From assembly GCA_937898685.1 (NCBI GenBank), contig CALEJT010000043.1:1-13215 (forward strand): a stretch of DNA of 13,215 bases. Reading direction: 5' to 3'. A program made the position numbers and the translations under genes. The notes beneath the pieces are model-generated. The model did no database searches, had not been told where the DNA came from, and saw only the letters and a list, made by a program, of their open reading frames with translations. Shown in pieces: positions 6,239 through 13,215 of the stretch; within the stretch, counting starts at the first letter, position 1, and each line of letters begins with the position of its first letter. The DNA is from an uncultured Gammaproteobacteria bacterium. GTDB lineage: Bacteria > Pseudomonadota > Gammaproteobacteria > Pseudomonadales > Pseudohongiellaceae.

Positions 6239-7114
6239 TCAACCTCCCAATGCTCGAATGATTGCGATGAAGCCGGGCCCCGCCAGCACGATCAGCAGTG
6301 CGGGAAACAGAAAGGCCACCATCACGCCGGACATCTTGGCCGACAGTTTCGATACGGCTTCTTCCAGAGCGGTCATGCGACGCTCGTCCAACAGTTCCTT
6401 CAGATTGCGCAGAGAAGCCAGAGCGCCGCCCCCCTGCCTTATCAGTTGCTCCAGAATCCCAACGCATTCGGTCAGATCATCGACGTCGACGAGCTCGGCC
6501 ATCGCTCTTAGTTCCGGCCCCAGCTCGAGACCGGCATCCACACGCGTCAGAGTCTGCTCCAACTCTTTTGCCAACTCCGGCACGATCTTTTCACCTTCGT
6601 TGACGAGCACACGCAACGCCTGCTCCACCGTCATGCCGACTTCGAAGAACATGCGCAGCAGCGGAATCATGATCGGCACTTCCGCCTCGATGCGCTTGCG
6701 ACGAGCGTTCACTGCCATGACCAATACGCGTTTGGGCAACAGATAGCCAATGCCAGCCGCGAGCACCAAAGGCAGAAAGCCTGGCAATTGACTCCGTACG
6801 AGCAGGAAGTAGAGCACCACCAAGCCAAGGGCAGCGAAGGGAGAACCGAGTTGGATCGCGAAGAAAAGTGCACGCTGTGAGGGCTTGCGCCAACCATACT
6901 GATCCAGCAGGGCGCGAACCTCGGCATCGATGTTCCAATTCCAGCGACCGAGCGTGCGACCGCCCAGTTGCTTCAAATTTTCGGTGCCGGCGCGCCCGGC
7001 CGCCCCCATGCGGCGAACCATCGCGCGACGTTCGTTCTGCTCTCGCACTGCAGCCAGCAAGAACAGCAGAGCCGACATGACCATCATCACTGCACTGAGT
7101 GTCATCGGCGCCAT
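6239..7114 (-). CDS. tadC: TadC, inner-membrane platform protein (T2SS F family)
   Basis: This 291-residue protein starts MAPMTLSAVMMVMSALLFLL. The frame is open upstream to 7285, but those residues overlap the tadB coding end and look like shadow sequence. The ATG at 7114 has GAGGAG six bases upstream and overlaps the tadB stop by one base (TGATG), a typical coupled start. It has an N-terminal helix, a central hydrophobic pair (~83-125), and a cytoplasmic T2SS-F domain at ~135-260 (AEVPIMIPLLRMFFEVGMTV, then a GGGALASLRNLKELLDERR turn). A last membrane segment (MVAFLFPALLIVLAGPGFIA) follows. It pairs with TadB to form the platform on which TadA acts to add Flp subunits. Confidence 0.92.
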   Translation of the reverse strand: MAPMTLSAVMMVMSALLFLLAAVREQNERRAMVRRMGAAGRAGTENLKQLGGRTLGRWNWNIDAEVRALLDQYGWRKPSQRALFFAIQLGSPFAALGLVVLYFLLVRSQLPGFLPLVLAAGIGYLLPKRVLVMAVNARRKRIEAEVPIMIPLLRMFFEVGMTVEQALRVLVNEGEKIVPELAKELEQTLTRVDAGLELGPELRAMAELVDVDDLTECVGILEQLIRQGGGALASLRNLKELLDERRMTALEEAVSKLSAKMSGVMVAFLFPALLIVLAGPGFIAIIRALGG

Positions 7115-7998
7115 CACACGCTCCTCAACATGCGCCAGAGCACCCAGCTGCCGAGAATCTGCAGACCGAAAGCGCCGAGAAGCAGCAAACGTCCGGTCGC
7201 ATCGTTCCACATTCCCAAGATGAAGTCGGGATTGGAAAGGAAGACGTAAGCGCACATACCGATCGGCATTACGCCAAGCACCCAAGCACTGATACGCGTT
7301 TCACCGGTCAATGCTCGCAACTGGCCAGCAGCGCGCTCACGGTCTCGGATCAGCGTGATCAGGTTCTCCATCAAGTCGCTGGCATTGCCGCCGTAGCGCT
7401 GATTCACCTTCACGCTCACGGCCAACATGTGGAACTCCTGGCGATCATAGAGCTCGGCGAAATCTTCCATAACTTCACCAAGCGACAAGCCCAGTTCGAG
7501 GCTGCGGCGAGTGCCGGCCAAGGCACCAAGCAGTGGTTCGGGGGCGCGCGTGCTGGCGAGCTGCACGGCATCACCAAGGCTACGTCCGGATTTGAGGCTA
7601 CGAATGACGTGATCCAAGAAGCTCGGCAACTGACTCACCATCTTGGACACGCGCTGGTTGTACCGCCACCTCAGAAGAAGATGGGACACACCGATAAGCA
7701 CAAGGAATACAAAGAGTGTGATGGCGGGACCTGCCACGAGCAGCACGACGAACAGAAGTACGCCGACGAGTGCGGCCATGGAGATCAAGGAACTGGAGGG
7801 CACGTCGATACCAGCCTGCAACAACATCCGCCGCAAGCCAGCATTGGCACGCTTGCGCTCTGCACGCAGCTGCGCTTCGTCCTGCAAGCGACTCAGCACA
7901 CGTTCGGCGGCGGCGGTACGTTGGGCGCGAACCAGCAACAACATGGCGCCTGCTGCGAACAGCAGACTCGTTGCCCAGAACAGCGCCACTGCGTTCAT
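7114..7998 (-). CDS. tadB: TadB, inner-membrane platform protein (T2SS F family)
   Basis: This is a 294-residue membrane protein. There is an N-terminal helix (~3-23), a basic cytoplasmic segment, two close hydrophobic helices (~72-110), a T2SS-F domain at ~120-245 (LPSFLDHVIRSLKSGRSLGD, VKVNQRYGGNASDLMENL) and two C-terminal helices. The SLKSGRSL and YGGN-like turns are typical of TadB. The start lies 11 bases after the tadA stop, with a GAGAAG-type ribosome-binding site. It is the partner of TadC in the Flp pilus platform. Confidence 0.93.
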   Translation of the reverse strand: MNAVALFWATSLLFAAGAMLLLVRAQRTAAAERVLSRLQDEAQLRAERKRANAGLRRMLLQAGIDVPSSSLISMAALVGVLLFVVLLVAGPAITLFVFLVLIGVSHLLLRWRYNQRVSKMVSQLPSFLDHVIRSLKSGRSLGDAVQLASTRAPEPLLGALAGTRRSLELGLSLGEVMEDFAELYDRQEFHMLAVSVKVNQRYGGNASDLMENLITLIRDRERAAGQLRALTGETRISAWVLGVMPIGMCAYVFLSNPDFILGMWNDATGRLLLLGAFGLQILGSWVLWRMLRSV

Positions 7999-8009
7999 GG
8001 ATTCTTCTC

Positions 8010-9311
8010 TCAGAAACTCAGATGTTCGCCGCGCAGCTTGTCGCTGCTCGGATTGAGCGCTTCGCGCACGAAGGTGCCAGTGCGACGGTCCAGCTTGAAC
8101 AGCGTGTTCGTCACGTAGATGTCTTCGCGCAGATCCACCACTTCCAACACTTCCGATACACAGCGGCGGCCATCGGGCAGACGCGTGAGCTGGATGATGA
8201 TGTCGATCGCGGAGCAGATCATCTGACGCAGCGTTTTTTCTGCCACCTTCACACCCGTGAGGCCCACCAAGGTTTCCAGACGCAGCAAGGCATCCTGCGC
8301 GTTGTTGGCGTGCAAGGTACTCATGGAACCATCGTGACCGGTGTTCATGGCGGTCAGTACGTCCACGACCTCGTCGCCACGGATCTCGCCCAACACAATG
8401 CGATCGGGACGCATACGCAGCGCGTTGCGCACGAGACCACGCGCGGTCACTTCACCGTAGCCATCGGCATTGGGTGGCCGGGTTTCCAGACGCACGACAT
8501 GGTCGTGACCAAGTTGCAATTCCGCGGTGTCCTCGATGGTGACGATGCGCTCGCGGTGATCGATGAAGGAACTCAGGAGGTTGAGCATGGTGGTCTTACC
8601 GGTGCCGGTGCCACCGCTCACCAAAACGTTGCAACGCGCGCCGACCGCTTTCTTGAGGAAATCCAACACCTGCATGTCGAGCGAACGCGAAGCGATTAGG
8701 TCCACTCCGCGCAGCATGTCGCGGCGGAACTTACGAATCGAAAGACAAGGGCCATTCAGTGCGATGGGAGGAATGACCACGTTCACACGGCTGCCGTCGG
8801 GCAGCCGCGCATCGACCATCGGCGACGATTCATCCAAACGGCGACCGAGCGGCGCCAGGATGCGCTGGATCACACGCAACAAATGCTGATCGTCGATGAA
8901 GCGCAGTGGACAGGGGCGCAACACACCCTCGGTCTCGATGAAGATGTTGCGCGGGCCATTCACCAAGATCTCGGTGACGTTCGGGTCTCGCAACAGCAGC
9001 TCGAGAGGACCGTAACCAACGAGCTCATCGACCAGCTCTTCAGACAAGCGGTCGATCTCATAGCGGGAAACCACTAGCTGACGACGACGCACATAGCTCT
9101 GCACCTGCTCATGGACGTACTGCGCGAGACGTGCGCGGCTGCCTTCCAACAGGTTGTCCTGTTCTTCTTCGAGTTGATCGATGACGTAGCGATGCAGAAT
9201 CGCCTTCAACTCGTTGGAGGTGTCTTCGTAGGGCGCGGGCTCCAGGCCGCCGGGCGCGTCCCATCCCATTTCCAGGGCAATGGCAGTATCGGGGTTCGTA
9301 CGCGTATTCAT
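8010..9311 (-). CDS. tadA: TadA/CpaF, secretion ATPase for the Flp pilus
   Basis: This 433-residue ATPase of the VirB11/CpaF type powers Flp pilus assembly at the inner membrane. All key motifs are intact: Walker A VSGGTGTGKTT (Lys239), the Asp box VTIEDTAEL (Glu260-Asp261), Walker B RPDRIVLGEIRG (Glu309) and the His box GHDGSMSTLHANN (~325-337). The N-terminal helical domain (~30-130) contains GYGPLELLLRDPNVTEILVN, a CpaF signature. AGAGG lies 8 bases before the ATG, and the gap from the tadZ stop is 4 bases. Length is normal for the family. Confidence 0.96.
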   Translation of the reverse strand: MNTRTNPDTAIALEMGWDAPGGLEPAPYEDTSNELKAILHRYVIDQLEEEQDNLLEGSRARLAQYVHEQVQSYVRRRQLVVSRYEIDRLSEELVDELVGYGPLELLLRDPNVTEILVNGPRNIFIETEGVLRPCPLRFIDDQHLLRVIQRILAPLGRRLDESSPMVDARLPDGSRVNVVIPPIALNGPCLSIRKFRRDMLRGVDLIASRSLDMQVLDFLKKAVGARCNVLVSGGTGTGKTTMLNLLSSFIDHRERIVTIEDTAELQLGHDHVVRLETRPPNADGYGEVTARGLVRNALRMRPDRIVLGEIRGDEVVDVLTAMNTGHDGSMSTLHANNAQDALLRLETLVGLTGVKVAEKTLRQMICSAIDIIIQLTRLPDGRRCVSEVLEVVDLREDIYVTNTLFKLDRRTGTFVREALNPSSDKLRGEHLSF

Positions 9312-9315
9312 GGGA

Positions 9316-10479
9316 CTAGCCTCTCAGTCGCTGCCAGAAACTGCGTTTACGAGTGTTGGCGCCGCCGGCGTCACGCACGAGTTTGTCGAGTGCCTTGCTC
9401 AAGGCATCGCCTGGAGCGAGATCGAACAGGTCGCGACCGCGATTGCGACATTCCAACCGCTCTTTGGCGCTCATCGGAAAACTGCCGGCCAACGGCATGT
9501 CGAAAGTCTTGGCCAAGGTGCTGGCATCCGGCGCCACGTTGCTGATGTAACGATCCACCACCAGTGAAGCCTGATTGAGCTTCACGCCTTCCTGCCGCCA
9601 AGCCTGCAGGAGGTTGAGACTGCGACGATTGCCGGCCACGCTCTGATCCACGTGCCAGAAGATGCGGTCGGCACCACTCACGATCGAGCGCAGAATGCTG
9701 CTGTCACGCTGGCCGGTGAGGTTGACGACCACCTTGCCGAAGTGTGACTTGAAGGTACCGAACAACAGGAACAACTCTGCCGAATTGATCCGATCGAGCA
9801 GGAAGGGTTCATCATCGAGCGGCAGCAACGTGAGACCACTGTCGTGATGGCAGAAGGCACTCTCGATCACACCTGCATCGAGACGGCGCAGGTTGCGAAT
9901 GGCGTCGGCGAAATGGAAGGTACATTCCAAACCGAGTAGGGCCTTGCTTTCCCCGGAGGGCAGACCGAGATCGATCAACAGCACCGGATCATCGGAAGCC
10001 TCTGCCAGGCCAACTGCCAGATGGGTAGCGATCAGGCTGGCATCGGGATCGTGCTGGGCACCGAACACGACCAGGACTTCTGCCTGCGAATCGGTGAGCT
10101 GCGTAGGACGAGGTAAACGATTGAGCTGGCGGCGCACCAGACCCTGCACTTCGCTGCTGCGCTGGCCCACGGTGATGAAGTCACGCGCACCGGCGCGCAT
10201 CGCACCCAGTACGAGATCACTGTCATAACCATCACCGATGGCGATCACCGCTACCATCGGACGTGCTTCCAGCAAGCTTTCGATCAAGGCGCATTGCTGC
10301 ACCTGCTGATGTCGATCCACCGCAACGAACACGACGGATACCTGCATGAGGTCGGCAAGGCGCGACAGCTCTTCGACGCCCCCATCGGCCTCCACCACCT
10401 GTCCCAGAGCCACCAATGAGCTCTGCAGCCACTCCACCTGCGACTTGTCGCGCGTGCTAACCAGGAAACTCATGCTCAT
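9316..10479 (-). CDS. tadZ: TadZ/CpaE, MinD-like localisation protein with degenerate Walker A
   Basis: This 387-residue protein should place the Tad machine in the cell. Residues ~4-118 are a receiver-like atypical domain (FLVSTRDKSQVEWL to GAMRAGARDFI) without a clear phospho-acceptor Asp. Residues ~130-370 are a MinD/ParA-like fold. The position of the deviant Walker A (usually KGGVGKT) reads VVFGAQHDPDASLI (~137-150) and has no lysine, so ATP hydrolysis in the usual way is doubtful. VLLIDLGLPSGE (~166-177) corresponds to the Walker B region. The C-terminus is basic (TRKRSFWQRLRG) and could touch the membrane. Two ATGs lie six bases apart; the first (10479) is chosen because GAGGT sits 6 bases upstream of it. 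It lies 9 bases after the rcpA stop. Confidence 0.9.
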   Translation of the reverse strand: MSMSFLVSTRDKSQVEWLQSSLVALGQVVEADGGVEELSRLADLMQVSVVFVAVDRHQQVQQCALIESLLEARPMVAVIAIGDGYDSDLVLGAMRAGARDFITVGQRSSEVQGLVRRQLNRLPRPTQLTDSQAEVLVVFGAQHDPDASLIATHLAVGLAEASDDPVLLIDLGLPSGESKALLGLECTFHFADAIRNLRRLDAGVIESAFCHHDSGLTLLPLDDEPFLLDRINSAELFLLFGTFKSHFGKVVVNLTGQRDSSILRSIVSGADRIFWHVDQSVAGNRRSLNLLQAWRQEGVKLNQASLVVDRYISNVAPDASTLAKTFDMPLAGSFPMSAKERLECRNRGRDLFDLAPGDALSKALDKLVRDAGGANTRKRSFWQRLRG

Positions 10480-10488
10480 GGCGATACC

Positions 10489-11802
10489 TCAGCGGGACAG
10501 GCCTTGAATGCGATTGAATTCGTTCTGCGGATCGAACAGTTGCTCGAACAGATTCGGTGCGTACCGGCGCTCTGCCTCGCCCGGCAGCGCCGGTAGCGGC
10601 GCATCGGCAGCCATCGGCTGCACGAGGTGCGGCGTTACGATCATCAGTAGTTCGCGTTCCTCGCGATCGATGCGAGAGGAGCGGAAGAAGGCGCCAAGGA
10701 CTGGCACATCCCCGAGGCCAGGAAGCTTGTCCACCGATGCCTGGTTGCGCGTGCTGACGAGACCACTGATGACGAAGCTCTCGCCACTCGCCAGCTGCAC
10801 GCTGGTATCGGTGCGGCGCACGTTGAGTGCTGGGACGGAAGTACCAGCGATGGTGACGCCGGCAGCGAAGTCCAACTCGCTCACCTCCGGCGCCACTTTG
10901 AGCACGATGCGATTACCGCTCACGACAGTAGGAGTCAGAGTGAGACGCACACCGAATTCCTTGTACTGAATGGAGAAGTTGTTGCTGCTCGAGGTCGGTA
11001 CCGGCACCGGGAATTCACCACCGGCGAGGAAGCTGGCGCTCTGACCGCTCATCGCCACCAGGCTGGGTTGCGCCAAGGTGTAGGCGAAGCCACTGCCTTC
11101 GAGCGCGTTCAACGCGGCAAGCACGCGACTGCTGCCCCCGCCCCACACGATGTTGAAACCCTGATCACTGAGCGGCAGCGAGGGCGTTACACCACTCACT
11201 GCGCCACCGGCGACGCTGCCAGGCGCAGAACCAGGCGAGCCAAACAGGAAGTTGTTGGAAGTCACGGCGGCGAGATTGATGCCCACATCACGCAGCTTGC
11301 TGCGGCTGACTTCCACGAAACGGATGTCGGTCTGCACCTGCGCCGGCAGAACGGGCACGCCGACAGGTGCAGCCTGGGTCAACGCAGTAGTGGCACTGCC
11401 CTGGACGAAAATCATCGTCTGCTGTGGTGCCGGACCGCATGGCGTCCACACACTGATATTGGTGACACCGGTGGTCTTGGCCGTAATCAGAAAACTGATG
11501 TTGCTGGTGAGCTGCACATCCGCCACGTCGGGGTTGCCCACGGCAAGACGCCGAATGGTGGTGGGCAGATTGATCTCACGCTGAAGGCCGGGCGCAAGTT
11601 CGATGGGCGCAACCAATTCACTCAGATTGCAGGACTCTGCAGCCAGAGCAGCGGCACTATGGAACCCACCATATATAGAAGCAATCAAAGTCAGGCTTGC
11701 GATCCGCAAACCTTTTCTTGAAGAAACACACATCTCGCTTCCAACCACACGAGCGGTCTTGGCGGCCAGGAAACTACGCAGGGAAAAGACAGCGAAGGAC
11801 AT
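10489..11802 (-). CDS. rcpA: RcpA/CpaC, outer-membrane secretin of the Tad system
   Basis: This is a 437-residue secretin that forms the outer-membrane pore for the Flp pilus. It has an extended signal region (hydrophobic part ~33-55, likely cleavage after ALAA at 56). A pilus-assembly N-terminal domain spans ~60-135 (LAPGLQREINLPTTIRRLAV, NISFLITAKTTGVTNISVW). The C-terminal secretin domain spans ~225-400, with VPVLGAFFRSSRIDREERE and the family end signature ELLMIVTPHLVQPM. Start choice is open. ATG 11802 has GGAGAG eight bases upstream. ATG 11733 (residue 24) has GGAAG close by and gives a more ordinary signal peptide and a ~414-residue protein. Cys58 and Cys122 flank the N-domain and could pair. 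It begins 23 bases after the rcpC stop. Confidence 0.93.
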   Translation of the reverse strand: MSFAVFSLRSFLAAKTARVVGSEMCVSSRKGLRIASLTLIASIYGGFHSAAALAAESCNLSELVAPIELAPGLQREINLPTTIRRLAVGNPDVADVQLTSNISFLITAKTTGVTNISVWTPCGPAPQQTMIFVQGSATTALTQAAPVGVPVLPAQVQTDIRFVEVSRSKLRDVGINLAAVTSNNFLFGSPGSAPGSVAGGAVSGVTPSLPLSDQGFNIVWGGGSSRVLAALNALEGSGFAYTLAQPSLVAMSGQSASFLAGGEFPVPVPTSSSNNFSIQYKEFGVRLTLTPTVVSGNRIVLKVAPEVSELDFAAGVTIAGTSVPALNVRRTDTSVQLASGESFVISGLVSTRNQASVDKLPGLGDVPVLGAFFRSSRIDREERELLMIVTPHLVQPMAADAPLPALPGEAERRYAPNLFEQLFDPQNEFNRIQGLSR

Positions 11803-11825
11803 TGCGGGGCTCTCCTCGGCTCGAA

Positions 11826-12830
11826 TCAGGGAAGTTCGCGAGCGACTTCGGTGCCGCGACGCACTTCGATGCCGCGCGGCGGTGGCGGCACCAGGCCGGG
11901 CTGTGGACGCTGCGCCTGACTGAGAGCCAGCTTCTGAAACTGGAACAGCTGCTGATTGATCGTGTCGACCTGCTCGAGTGTCCCTGCGTAGTAGCTTTCA
12001 AGCAGCTTTTCTTCGGCGCTACGAACGGCAAGGCTCAAACGACCAACCTGCGCAGCAAGCGCAAAGCGGGTGAGCAAGGGCTCCGGCACCGCCAGTACCG
12101 CACTACGTGCAGCATTGCGCTGATTGCGCTGCTGCGCTGCAGCACGTTGCTCTTCTTCAGTGGTAAGTGGTGCAGCCGCCGGTTCGCCCGACAAGGTCAA
12201 ACCCAACTCGTCACCCACGCTCAAAATGCGCAAAGCGGGCACTACCACCTGCGCAGTTTGATCTGGATTAAATTCGCTTTGTCCCAAATAAAGTAAAACG
12301 TCGACGTAATCGCCAGGACGCAGATGCCCGCCATTGCCAACGATCTCATCGATCGCGATCGCCAGGGCCCGTTCATTGGGACGAATCATGCGCGCCAGCG
12401 GGCCGCCCACCTCGAAACTGCTTTCGTTCAGAACCGTACCGGCCGGTAGATCACGCCACAGGGTCTTACCGATCAATGCGGCTGGATCGCTATAGCTGCC
12501 GGGTGGAGCAAGATGAAGGCGCTCGACCAGGAGATCTTCCTGTACAAGCGGAACGTGTGCAGGAACGGCGCGAGCAAGCAAGACGACAGGAACGAGCAGC
12601 TCATCTTCCGCACGCTGGCGTGCTTGCTGTAATTGTTCAGCCAGAGCTTCGGTCGGGATGATTTGCTGCTGTGCGACTGACTCGGGAGGGGCGCTGCCAT
12701 TGGTACCAGTACCTTGCTGCAAACCCCAATAGCCGACGATGCCGGCGCCCAACAATAGAAGTACGGCCAGGGTGACCAGGAAACGACTGCTCAAGCGGAA
12801 GCCCTCTTGCGTCGAGTGAACGATTCTCAC
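11826..12830 (-). CDS. rcpC: RcpC/CpaB, SAF-domain pilus assembly protein
   Basis: As listed, this is a 334-residue protein starting at GTG 12830, directly after an in-frame stop. That GTG has no ribosome-binding site. A TTG at 12794 (residue 13) has AGAGGG seven bases upstream and would start the protein LSSRFLVTLAVLLLLGAG (initiator Met), the more usual layout for this family, so it may be the true start. A membrane anchor spans ~17-36. A SAF domain at ~80-143 (VVLLARAVPAHVPLVQEDL, GKTLWRDLPAGTVLNESSFE) and the CpaB block with RPGDYVDVLLYL at ~171-182 follow. The Gln/Ala-rich segment ~200-225 and the Pro-rich tail are low complexity. The protein is periplasmic and associates with the RcpA secretin. 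It is first in the minus-strand tad operon. Confidence 0.9.
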   Translation of the reverse strand: MRIVHSTQEGFRLSSRFLVTLAVLLLLGAGIVGYWGLQQGTGTNGSAPPESVAQQQIIPTEALAEQLQQARQRAEDELLVPVVLLARAVPAHVPLVQEDLLVERLHLAPPGSYSDPAALIGKTLWRDLPAGTVLNESSFEVGGPLARMIRPNERALAIAIDEIVGNGGHLRPGDYVDVLLYLGQSEFNPDQTAQVVVPALRILSVGDELGLTLSGEPAAAPLTTEEEQRAAAQQRNQRNAARSAVLAVPEPLLTRFALAAQVGRLSLAVRSAEEKLLESYYAGTLEQVDTINQQLFQFQKLALSQAQRPQPGLVPPPPRGIEVRRGTEVARELP

Positions 12831-12919
12831 TTACGCCCGGCCGCGAAGAACTAGCCCCCACGATCTACTTCAATCTCGGCTGCTTCCGGTCGGCATGCGT
12901 AATACTGAGTGGAGCGCAC

Positions 12920-12925
12920 TCTATA
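12920..12925 (-). promoter_or_regulatory. Possible -10 element for the rcpC operon
   Basis: TATAGA on the minus strand at 12925-12920 resembles a sigma70 -10 element and lies about 36 bases from the centre of the palindrome. No good -35 hexamer is present at the right distance (TTGATA is 21 bases away), which suits an activator-dependent promoter. The leader to rcpC would be about 80-120 bases. Confidence 0.3.
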
Positions 12926-12953
12926 GGCTTAGCCAAGAGGACTAAATATCAAG

Positions 12954-12969
12954 TTAGTACTAGTACTAA
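12954..12969. promoter_or_regulatory. Perfect 16-bp palindrome, candidate operator for flp and rcpC
   Basis: TTAGTACTAGTACTAA at 12954-12969 is identical to its reverse complement. It can be read as two inverted heptamers, TTAGTAC and GTACTAA, separated by 2 bp. This is the 7-2-7 arrangement known for some NarL-family response regulators. The same heptamer occurs singly at 1471-1477 and 1629-1635, upstream of the OmpA-lipoprotein gene. A PprB-like regulator acting with the PprA kinase is the natural candidate, but I do not know a published box to compare. Confidence 0.55.
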
Positions 12970-13022
12970 TTAATTATTTTTTCCTTCAAAAAACAGGAAG
13001 AAACTGCGCATCGCTCTTCCAG

Positions 13023-13040
13023 GGGTATTAGCTCTATAGA
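13023..13040 (+). promoter_or_regulatory. Possible flp promoter
   Basis: TATAGA at 13035-13040 could be the -10 element for flp, giving a leader of about 46 bases. GGTATTAG at 13023-13030, just upstream, matches the left part of the GGTATTAGTACC site read on the minus strand at 1639-1628. TAGAGT a few bases downstream (about 13049-13054) is an alternative -10. There is no clear -35. Confidence 0.3.
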
Positions 13041-13092
13041 TACTTGGTAGAGTCAAGGTCGTAATTCCTCACTGATACAAGGTGCGAGCCCC

Positions 13093-13215
13093 ATGAAACT
13101 TTTCAGTTCTCTACGCAATAAACTCCTTCGCTTCACCAAAGACGAATCCGGCGCCTCCGCAATCGAATACGCCGTCATCGCCGGTCTGATCATCGCAGTA
13201 GCTGCTGGCGCAATT
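13093..13215 (+). CDS. flp: Flp-type IVb prepilin (partial, cut by right edge)
   Basis: The first 41 codons of a Flp pilin are present. The short basic leader MKLFSSLRNKLLRFTKDESG is followed by ASAIEYAVIAGLIIAVAAGA. The prepilin peptidase site is G19|A20, with Glu24-Tyr25 at positions 5 and 6 of the mature protein as required by the G/XXXXEY rule. The hydrophobic helix begins immediately after, as in all Flp pilins. AAGGTG about 8 bases before the ATG is the ribosome-binding site. The substrate fits FppA (4602-5093), and the gene faces away from the tad operon across a shared promoter region. Flp proteins are usually 50-70 residues, so only the end is missing. Confidence 0.95.
   Translation, partial: MKLFSSLRNKLLRFTKDESGASAIEYAVIAGLIIAVAAGAI

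Larger units (their letters stand above)
12831..13092. promoter_or_regulatory. Divergent flp / rcpC promoter region
   Basis: This 262-bp region has no gene. It separates the flp pilin (+) from the rcpC-led operon (-). It holds a perfect 16-bp palindrome (12954-12969), an AT-rich block at ~12941-12993 with a T6/A6 pair (12977-12982 and 12988-12993), and an inverted repeat GGAAGA-N13-TCTTCC (12996-13020). CTATAG occurs on both sides of the palindrome (12921-12926 and 13034-13039), within possible -10 elements for each direction. The layout suggests one activator site serving both transcripts. Confidence 0.65.

Noticed and set aside
7115..7285. N-terminal extension of tadC to 7285
   Set aside because: It lies inside the tadB coding region, has no family resemblance, and the ATG at 7114 has an excellent ribosome-binding site and a coupled overlap.
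7099..8118. Plus-strand open frame of 339 codons across tadB and the tadA end
   Set aside because: It is antisense to well-supported tadB and has His/Gln-rich composition without a motif or ribosome-binding site.
12996..13020. Inverted repeat GGAAGA-N13-TCTTCC as a terminator
   Set aside because: The stem is only 6 bp with a 13-base loop and no following T run, and it lies upstream of flp, not after a gene.

Overview
The window is an attachment locus from a Gram-negative bacterium, most likely a pseudomonad or close gammaproteobacterial relative. The reasons are gene content and order. Reading from the right edge, flp, rcpC, rcpA, tadZ, tadA, tadB, tadC, tadD, a DUF3613 gene, a TadV/FppA prepilin peptidase and a PprA-like kinase follow the order I remember for the flp-tad-rcp/ppr cluster of Pseudomonas aeruginosa. 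Lipobox signals, an outer-membrane secretin and an Anr/FNR-type site also fit. Base composition is moderately GC-rich and even across the genes; only the two main intergenic regions are AT-richer.

Layout. Positions 13093-13215 (+) hold the start of the Flp pilin, cut by the right edge. A 262-bp divergent promoter region (12831-13092) separates it from a compact minus-strand operon at 12830-5096: rcpC (CpaB), rcpA (CpaC secretin), tadZ (CpaE), tadA (CpaF ATPase), tadB and tadC (inner-membrane platform), tadD (TPR lipoprotein) and a small secreted DUF3613 protein. Gaps are 3-23 bp, and tadB/tadC overlap by one base. The prepilin peptidase fppA (4602-5093, +) converges on this operon. It is divergent, with a 50-bp gap, from a soluble multi-PAS/GAF histidine kinase resembling PprA (1810-4551, -). 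A 421-bp non-coding region (1389-1809) follows. It carries a perfect Anr/FNR-type box and two copies of a GTACTAA motif. Next come an OmpA-type lipoprotein with a BamE-like domain (558-1388, -), a perfectly palindromic hairpin (498-525), and the N-terminus of a BapA-type large adhesin (1-446, -), cut by the left edge.

How the parts fit. FppA would process Flp prepilin. TadA powers the TadB/TadC platform, TadZ localises the machine, RcpA with RcpC and TadD forms the outer-membrane channel, and PprA is the probable control kinase. In P. aeruginosa, PprAB is reported to control both Flp pili and the BapA adhesin, which are encoded at separate loci. Here a Bap-type adhesin lies beside the pilus genes and the kinase. 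The partner regulator PprB and the minor pseudopilin genes (tadE/F/G) are not in the window. The most interesting non-coding signal is GTACTAA/TTAGTAC: a perfect 16-bp palindrome between flp and rcpC and single copies upstream of the OmpA lipoprotein. It is a candidate shared operator tying pilus and adhesin expression together.
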